A program made the translations under genes and the position numbers. A stretch of DNA of 64,000 nucleotides from Rhodobacter xanthinilyticus (GTDB lineage Bacteria; Pseudomonadota; Alphaproteobacteria; Rhodobacterales; Rhodobacteraceae), in assembly GCF_001856665.1 (NCBI RefSeq), contig NZ_CP017781.1, forward strand, positions 2,682,001 through 2,746,000, read 5' to 3'. Positions 56,790 to 64,000 of the stretch are shown piece after piece; the stretch's first letter is position 1, and each line of letters starts with the position of its first letter. The notes below the pieces were generated by a model, which made no database searches, was not told the origin of the DNA, and was given only the letters and a program-made list of their open reading frames with translations.

Positions 56790-57236
56790 TTATTCGGGCA
56801 GACGATAGTCGTCGTGGCAGGCCTTGCAGGTGCCGCCGAGCTTGCCGAAGGCCGCGCCAAAGGCCGCGCCATCGCCCGCATTCGCCGCGGCGATCAGCTC
56901 GGCGCCGGCCTCTTTCGTGGCTTTGCCCTTGGCGGCGAAATCATCCATGTCGGTCCAGATTTTCGCCATCGCGCGGGTCTTGCCGGGGAAATCGGCATCC
57001 GAGGTGCCGGCCGGGAAGAAGGTCGAGGTATCGGTCGCGAGAACCGCCTCGAGCTTGGCGGCCTCGGCCTTGGCGGCCTCGGCGTCGAAGGATTTGGCAA
57101 GCGGGCCCATCGCCTTCATCGACCCGCCGAGGGCTTTGAAATAGGCCTGACGGGCTTCGATCGATTGCATCGGCTCGGCCGAGGCGGCGCCGAAGGCGAG
57201 CGCGAGCGGAAGGGCAGCGAAAAGGATCTTGTGCAT
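56790..57236 (-). CDS. Cytochrome c'
   Basis: A 148-residue periplasmic cytochrome c' (four-helix bundle). Signal peptide [20 protein letters not shown] is followed by the mature protein, with the C-terminal haem motif CKACH (137-141). Cytochromes c' bind nitric oxide and may protect against it. It is paired with cytochrome b561. Confidence 0.92.
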   Translation of the reverse strand: MHKILFAALPLALAFGAASAEPMQSIEARQAYFKALGGSMKAMGPLAKSFDAEAAKAEAAKLEAVLATDTSTFFPAGTSDADFPGKTRAMAKIWTDMDDFAAKGKATKEAGAELIAAANAGDGAAFGAAFGKLGGTCKACHDDYRLPE

Positions 57237-57348
57237 CTGGGTCTCCTGGTTGGGTGCCTGCGATATCTACGGTCACGGCAGGAAAATCTGTCGCGAAAAT
57301 ATAATGCCTTTGGAATGTGACATTCCGCAGCGCGGCAAGTCCAGCGTT

Positions 57349-57945
57349 TCAGGGTTTGCTCGCGATAAAGTCAACGAGCGCCGCGCGCCCGCAATGGGCC
57401 GCGCCGCCGTAGATCTCGGCATCGTAATCGGCCTGGTGCAGCACCCGCCAGCCGGGGAAGGCCGCGCGCAGGAGATCGAGCGTGTAGAGCTGTTCGACCG
57501 CCCCCGGCCCGCCCGAGCCATAGGCCGGCTGGCGCGTGGCAAAGCCGTGGATCAGCACGAGCCCGCCCGGGCGCGTGGCCCGCGCCATGCCGGCGAAGAT
57601 CTGCCCCTGCAGGGGCGGCGCGGCGAATTGCATGCAGCACCCGAGCACCGCGTCATAGGCGCGCTGGGGCCAGTCATGGCGAGCCAGATCGGCCTCGAGA
57701 AAAGTGGCCGCGACGCCGCGCGCCTGCGCGAGCGCGCGCGCCTTGGCGATCGCATTCGGCGCGGCCTCGAGCCCGGTCACCCGCGCCCCCCGCCCCGCGA
57801 GGTAAACCGCGTTGCGCCCCTCGCCCTCGGCGAGGCTGAGAACACTCGCCCCCGGCGCAATCCGCCACCCCTGCGCCGCGACAAATTCCGAAGGTTCGGT
57901 GCCGTAGACATACTCCGCCCCGGCAAATCGGTGATTCCAGTCCAT
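57349..57945 (-). CDS. Class I SAM-dependent methyltransferase
   Basis: A 198-residue methyltransferase with motif I in VLSLAEGEGRNAVYLAGRGARVTGLE and FLEADLARHDWPQRAYDAVLG. The WNHRFAGAEYVYGTEPSEF start is typical of the tellurite-resistance/TehB-like group. ATG 57945 follows AGAGGGG. The substrate is not known. Confidence 0.88.
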   Translation of the reverse strand: MDWNHRFAGAEYVYGTEPSEFVAAQGWRIAPGASVLSLAEGEGRNAVYLAGRGARVTGLEAAPNAIAKARALAQARGVAATFLEADLARHDWPQRAYDAVLGCCMQFAAPPLQGQIFAGMARATRPGGLVLIHGFATRQPAYGSGGPGAVEQLYTLDLLRAAFPGWRVLHQADYDAEIYGGAAHCGRAALVDFIASKP

Positions 57946-58047
57946 GTCGCCCCTCTTGCGCGCCCCTTGCGCGGGGCTTTGGAGCAAGATGGGGTTTCGG
58001 GGCGGCGCGACAAGCGGCAACGCGTCGCACCGCCCCCCACCGCGCGA

Positions 58048-59085
58048 TCAGCTCTTGGTCGCGCGCTGCTGTGCCGGATGCAGCGAGGCGCCCAGAATAT
58101 GGTCCGCCTGGTGGATGACATGGCTCGCATGGCCCACGATCAGCGGGTCGGGCGGCGTGGCGATCTCGTAATCCTTGTCGGGATAATCGAGCGTCGACAG
58201 GAAATGCTTCATGCAGTTGAGCCGCGCACGCTTCTTGTCGTTGGATTTCACGATCGTCCAGGGCGCATCGGCGGTGTCGGTGTAGAAGAACATCGCCTCC
58301 TTCGCCTCGGTGTAATCATCCCATTTGTCGAGCGAGGCGAGGTCGATCGGCGAGAGCTTCCAACGCTTGAGCGGATCGGTCTCGCGCGATTTGAACCGCG
58401 CGCGCTGCTCGTCGCGGGTCACCGAGAACCAGTATTTGTAAAGCCGGATCCCCGAGCGCACGAGCATCCGCTCGAGATCGGGCGCCTGGCGCATGAATTC
58501 GAGATATTCGGTGGGGGTGCAAAAGCCCATCACCCGCTCGACCCCGGCGCGGTTATACCAGGAGCGGTCGTAGAACACCATCTCACCCTTGGTCGGCATG
58601 TGATTGATATACCGCTGGAAATACCACTGGCCGCGCTCTTCGTCGGTGGGCTTGTTGAGCGCCACGACACGCGCGAACCGCGGGTTGAGATGTTCGTTGA
58701 AACGCTTGATCGTGCCGCCCTTGCCGGCCGCGTCGCGCCCTTCGAACAGGATCACGAATTTCTGCCCGGTCTCCTGCGCCCAGAGCTGGACCTTCAGAAG
58801 CTCGGCCTGAAGCTGCGCCTTTTCCTTCTCATAGGCCACGCGCCCCATGCGGTGCGGATAGGGATATTTGCCGGTCTCGAAGGCCAGACGGATCGCATTC
58901 GGATCGATCCGCGGGAACCGCTTCGGCCCCGCATCATCGCTGTCGCCCGGCACCACGGCCGGATGCGGAGAGGCCGGATCCGCAGGCTTCTCGACGACGC
59001 CGGGCGCGGCGGGCTCCACGCCGACCACCCCCTGCGGCGCCTCAGGCTCCGCCTGCACCGCGACCTTCGCGCTCTGATCTTCCAT
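58048..59085 (-). CDS. Polyphosphate kinase 2 (PPK2)
   Basis: A 345-residue PPK2 that uses polyphosphate to phosphorylate nucleotides. Walker A lies in LFEGRDAAGKGGTIKRF, Walker B in YDRSWYNRAGVERVMGF, and the lid in SVTRDEQRARFKSRETD. The first 60 residues are an acidic/Pro-rich extension. Class I or III cannot be set by eye. It is monocistronic. Confidence 0.92.
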   Translation of the reverse strand: MEDQSAKVAVQAEPEAPQGVVGVEPAAPGVVEKPADPASPHPAVVPGDSDDAGPKRFPRIDPNAIRLAFETGKYPYPHRMGRVAYEKEKAQLQAELLKVQLWAQETGQKFVILFEGRDAAGKGGTIKRFNEHLNPRFARVVALNKPTDEERGQWYFQRYINHMPTKGEMVFYDRSWYNRAGVERVMGFCTPTEYLEFMRQAPDLERMLVRSGIRLYKYWFSVTRDEQRARFKSRETDPLKRWKLSPIDLASLDKWDDYTEAKEAMFFYTDTADAPWTIVKSNDKKRARLNCMKHFLSTLDYPDKDYEIATPPDPLIVGHASHVIHQADHILGASLHPAQQRATKS

Positions 59086-59246
59086 GCAAATCCCTCCGTT
59101 TTATTGACTGGAGGGAGCTTATCGCCGCCAGGGTTAATTTTCCTTGATGCGCGTCAAAAAACCGTCTTGAAATCGCAAGATTTCCGAGAAATTCCGGCTT
59201 TTCTTTCGGCGCGGCGCGGCGCAACCTGCCCGAAAAGGAGCCCCCG

Positions 59247-59909
59247 ATGATCACCCTTTACGGCGTTTACCGCTCGCGCGCCTCGCGCAACCTGTGGCTG
59301 CTCGAAGAGCTCGGCCTGCCCTATACCCTCAAACCCGTGATGCAGGCCTATCGGCTGGTGGCAAAGGGTATCGACCCGCTCACCCCCGAGGCGCCCTTCA
59401 ACACCCGCACACCCGAGTTCCTGCGCCTCTCGCCCGCCGGCGCGATCCCGGTGCTCGAGGATGCCGGGCTCGTGCTCTCCGAATCGCTCGCGATCAACCT
59501 CTACCTCGCGAAAAAGGCCGGCGGCCCGCTCGCGCCGAAGAACCCGCAGGAAGAGGCGCTGATGGTGCAATGGGCGCTTTACGGCGCCACCGCGATCGAG
59601 GAGGCGGCGCTCGCGATCCAATATCCGCTGATGGCGGGGGGTGATGACGCCGAGACGGTGATCGCGGCGGCGGCCGAGCGGCTCGCGCGTCCGCTCGCCG
59701 CGCTCGAGGCCCATCTCGCGGCGCATAGCCATATCACCGGCGGGCGGTTTACGGTCGCCGATATCAACATGGCCGAGATCTTGCGCTATGCGCAGGGCCA
59801 TGCGCCCTTGATGGCGCGCTTCCCCCGGGTGGCGAGCTGGCTCAAACATTGTCAGGCGCGGCCAGCGTTCCAGAAGATGTGGGCAGCGCGCGAGGCCGAG
59901 CCGATGTGA
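59247..59909 (+). CDS. Glutathione S-transferase
   Basis: A 220-residue cytosolic GST. The thioredoxin-like N-domain reads ITLYGVYRSRASRNLWLLEELGL, glutathione contacts fall in GAIPVLEDAGLVLSESLAINLYL, and the C-domain has FTVADINMAEIL. The substrate is unknown. AAAAGGAG precedes the ATG. The hybrid palindrome follows its stop. Confidence 0.92.
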   Translation: MITLYGVYRSRASRNLWLLEELGLPYTLKPVMQAYRLVAKGIDPLTPEAPFNTRTPEFLRLSPAGAIPVLEDAGLVLSESLAINLYLAKKAGGPLAPKNPQEEALMVQWALYGATAIEEAALAIQYPLMAGGDDAETVIAAAAERLARPLAALEAHLAAHSHITGGRFTVADINMAEILRYAQGHAPLMARFPRVASWLKHCQARPAFQKMWAAREAEPM

Positions 59910-59954
59910 GGCATCCGAGGGCGGAGGGGGCGCTGCCCCCGCGGCTGCGCCGCC

Positions 59955-60026
59955 CCCCGGGATATTTTCGCATCGTTGAAGAGGAAGCGGGCGTTCCCCC
60001 TTCTTCTTGGTCCAAATACGCAAATT
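59955..60026. repeat. Hybrid subfamily A/B element
   Basis: The left half (59955-59980) is subfamily A: CCCCGGGATATTTTCGCATC then GTTGAA, two substitutions from 8081-8106. The right half (60001-60026) is subfamily B: TTCTTCTTGGTCCAAATACG then CAAATTC, matching the half-site at 14604-14632 with one substitution. The arms cannot pair as in the parental elements; between them lies a small GGAA/TTCC hairpin. GC flanks of subfamily A type are on the left. The element fills the GST-parE gap. Confidence 0.85.
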
Positions 60027-60134
60027 CTTCGGGCAGAGCCGGGCGCGCGCGGCGGGCATGGGCGCGCCCGCTTGCCCCGCCCCCCCAAGCTGCGGTATCC
60101 GTGAGCGCCAGACCCACCAAGGAAAGCGAGAGCC

Positions 60135-62089
<1,955 letters not shown>

Positions 62090-62093
<4 letters not shown>

Positions 62094-62566
62094 GCACGCA
62101 AACGCCCGCAACCCGCGCGCTCGCCGCGGCCAAGGCGGCGTTTCGGGTGCTCGATTATGACTATGTCGCCGGGCAGGAGAAGATCGGGCTTCATGCCGCC
62201 GCGGCGATCGGCCTGCCGCCCGAGCGGGTGCTGAAAACCCTGATGGTCGAGGTCGATGGCAAGCCCGCCTGCGCGGTGATCCCCTCGGATCGCTCGCTTT
62301 CGATGAAACGGGTGGCGGCGGCCTTTGGCGGCAAACATGCCACGATGATGGACCCGGCCAAGGCCGAACGGCTGACCGGCTTTCACACCGGCGGCATCAG
62401 CCCCTTCGGCCAGAAGCGCCAAAGCCCCTGCGCCTTTGAAGAGACCGCGCTCGGCGCCGAGGAGATCGTGCTGAACGGCGGCAAACGCGGGATGATGGTG
62501 GCTCTCGCCCCCGCCGCGGCGCTCGCCGCCGCGCGCGCGCGCCCCGCGCCTCTGATCGCCGACTGA
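62090..62566 (+). CDS. ybaK: YbaK-type Cys-tRNA(Pro) deacylase
   Basis: A 158-residue trans-editing protein that deacylates Cys-tRNA(Pro). LPPERVLKTLMVEVDG and AVIPSDRSLSMKRVAAAFGGKHATMM carry the family's conserved Lys and Asp. Its ATG overlaps the parE stop (ATGA), so it is coupled to a topoisomerase gene. Confidence 0.93.
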
Positions 62567-62647
62567 GCCCATCAACATTGGCATTTCCCGCGCGGCTGCG
62601 CTAAGTAAGCGCCAGCCGCCGCTGCGGCCCGCTTTCGGAGGAGCCAG

Positions 62648-64000
62648 ATGCCCTATTATCGTTCCCGCAAATCCACCCACGGCCGCAACATGGCCGGCGC
62701 CCGCGGCCTGTGGCGCGCCACCGGCATGACGGACGGCGACTTCGGCAAGCCGATCATCGCGGTCGTGAACTCCTTCACGCAATTCGTCCCCGGCCACGTC
62801 CACCTCAAGGACCTCGGCCAGATGGTCGCGCGCGAGATCGAGAAAGCGGGCGGCGTCGCCAAGGAATTCAACACGATCGCCATCGATGACGGCATCGCGA
62901 TGGGCCATGACGGCATGCTCTATTCGCTGCCCTCGCGCGAGGTGATCGCCGACAGCGTCGAATATATGGTCAACGGCCATTGCGCCGATGCGATGGTCTG
63001 CATCTCGAACTGCGACAAGATCACCCCCGGCATGATGATGGCCGCGATGCGCCTCAACATCCCGGTGATCTTCGTCTCCGGCGGCCCGATGGAGGCCGGC
63101 AAGGAAGGCGCCGCGATCGTCGGCCATGACCTCGACCTCGTCGATGCGATGGTCGCCGCGGCCGATGACCAATATACCGACGAGGAAGTCCTCGCGATCG
63201 AGAAATCCGCCTGCCCGACCTGCGGGTCGTGCTCGGGGATGTTCACCGCCAATTCGATGAACTGCCTCGCCGAGGCGCTCGGCCTCGCGCTGCCGGGCAA
63301 CGGCTCGATGCTGGCCACCCACGCCGACCGCAAGGAGCTCTTCCTCGAGGCCGGCCGCAAGATCGTCGAGATCACCAAGCGCCATTACGAGGGCGAGGAG
63401 CCCGGCCTCCTGCCGCGCGATATCGCCACCTTCGAGGCCTTCGAGAATGCGATGAGCCTCGATATCGCGATGGGCGGCTCGACCAATACCGTGCTGCACC
63501 TCCTTGCCATCGCCTATGAGGGCAAGGTCGATTTCACCATGGCCGACATGGACCGGCTCTCGCGCAAGGTGCCCTGCCTGTGCAAGGTCGCGCCCGCCAA
63601 ACAGGACGTGCACATGGAAGACGTGCACCGCGCCGGCGGCATCATGGGGATCCTGGGCGAGATGCACCGCGCGGGCCTGCTGCACGGCGATGTCCGCACC
63701 GTCCACAGCGACACGCTCGCCGAGGCGATCGCGAAATGGGATGTGATGACCGCCAATGACCCCGCGGTCGAGGAATTCTACCGCGCAGCGCCGGGCGGCG
63801 TGCGCACGACCCAGGCCTTCTCGACCCAGAACCGCTATCAGGAGCTCGACCGCGACCGCGTGGGCGGCGTGATCCGCTCGGCCGAACACGCCTTCTCGAA
63901 AGACGGCGGCCTCGCGGTCCTCTCGGGCAATATCGCGCTCGATGGTTGCATCGTGAAAACCGCGGGCGTGGACGAATCGATCCTGAAATTCTCCGGCCCG
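62648..64000 (+). CDS. ilvD: IlvD, dihydroxy-acid dehydratase (3' end missing)
   Basis: The enzyme makes 2-keto acids in branched-chain amino-acid synthesis. 451 codons are present of roughly 610, and the frame is open at the window end. The iron-sulfur Cys residues are visible in [12 protein letters not shown] and [17 protein letters not shown], with the start [29 protein letters not shown] precedes the start. No terminus is seen because the gene runs out of the window. Confidence 0.96.
   Translation, partial: MPYYRSRKSTHGRNMAGARGLWRATGMTDGDFGKPIIAVVNSFTQFVPGHVHLKDLGQMVAREIEKAGGVAKEFNTIAIDDGIAMGHDGMLYSLPSREVIADSVEYMVNGHCADAMVCISNCDKITPGMMMAAMRLNIPVIFVSGGPMEAGKEGAAIVGHDLDLVDAMVAAADDQYTDEEVLAIEKSACPTCGSCSGMFTANSMNCLAEALGLALPGNGSMLATHADRKELFLEAGRKIVEITKRHYEGEEPGLLPRDIATFEAFENAMSLDIAMGGSTNTVLHLLAIAYEGKVDFTMADMDRLSRKVPCLCKVAPAKQDVHMEDVHRAGGIMGILGEMHRAGLLHGDVRTVHSDTLAEAIAKWDVMTANDPAVEEFYRAAPGGVRTTQAFSTQNRYQELDRDRVGGVIRSAEHAFSKDGGLAVLSGNIALDGCIVKTAGVDESILKFSGP

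Overview
The window is a stretch of GC-rich alphaproteobacterial chromosome, most likely from the Rhodobacteraceae (Rhodobacter and relatives). This rests on the family-typical gene set: an RpoHI-type heat-shock sigma factor, CarD next to a 7Fe ferredoxin and a SUV3-like helicase, DUF1150 behind an Hsp20, a fused sulfate adenylyltransferase/APS kinase, and a cytochrome c'/b561 pair. It is dense chromosomal backbone. I see no prophage, insertion sequence, integrase or CRISPR array. A tRNA-Tyr gene lies at 13386-13469. Both ends cut genes: hisA at the left and ilvD at the right.

Layout. 1-3200 holds late histidine genes (hisA, hisF, hisE), two tandem DUF1330 genes and a TerB-like gene. 3366-11771 is an accessory nitrogen-metabolism block: a complete polar amino-acid ABC transporter, two glutamine-synthetase-like amidoligases, a class I glutamine amidotransferase and a PuuB-like FAD oxidase, suggesting gamma-glutamylation and oxidation of an imported amine. 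11800-21240 holds a CoA-binding protein, an rRNA methyltransferase, tRNA-Tyr, a DxD-type glycosyltransferase-like protein, metY, a 1022-residue protein that looks like a GspL/PilM-GspC/PilP fusion, and a CPA2 antiporter. 21290-25745 is the carD/fdxA/S4/helicase group. 26389-27653 is an SCP2 protein and a lysophospholipase-like hydrolase.

27661-31655 is the most interesting locus: a four-gene operon of permuted ATP-grasp, alpha-E, transglutaminase-like and Anbu (proteasome-like) proteins, a predicted peptide synthesis and degradation system. 31798-45318 carries a MarR/membrane-protein pair with twin operators, oligopeptidase F, a Hint-domain protein, lgt-midA-pgeF, ubiK, a NUDIX protein, rluD, a degenerate RTX-like solenoid protein, rpoH, a Gfo/Idh/MocA oxidoreductase and an Lrp regulator. 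45497-64000 carries trxB, sat-cysC, hsp20-DUF1150, purE-purK, prs, a DsbA/hydrolase pair, a MATE exporter, cytochromes b561 and c', a methyltransferase, PPK2, GST, parE, ybaK and ilvD.

A family of 3'-intergenic palindromes runs through the window. It has two related subfamilies: A, with kernel GATATTTT, and B, with kernel CGTATTT. Both occur as full palindromes and as half-sites. One element (59955-60026) joins an A half to a B half. Other non-coding signals include a candidate small RNA at 12262-12352, a sigma-32-like promoter before rpoH, a perfect 14-bp palindrome before the glutamine amidotransferase gene and an isolated consensus DnaA box at 22119-22127.
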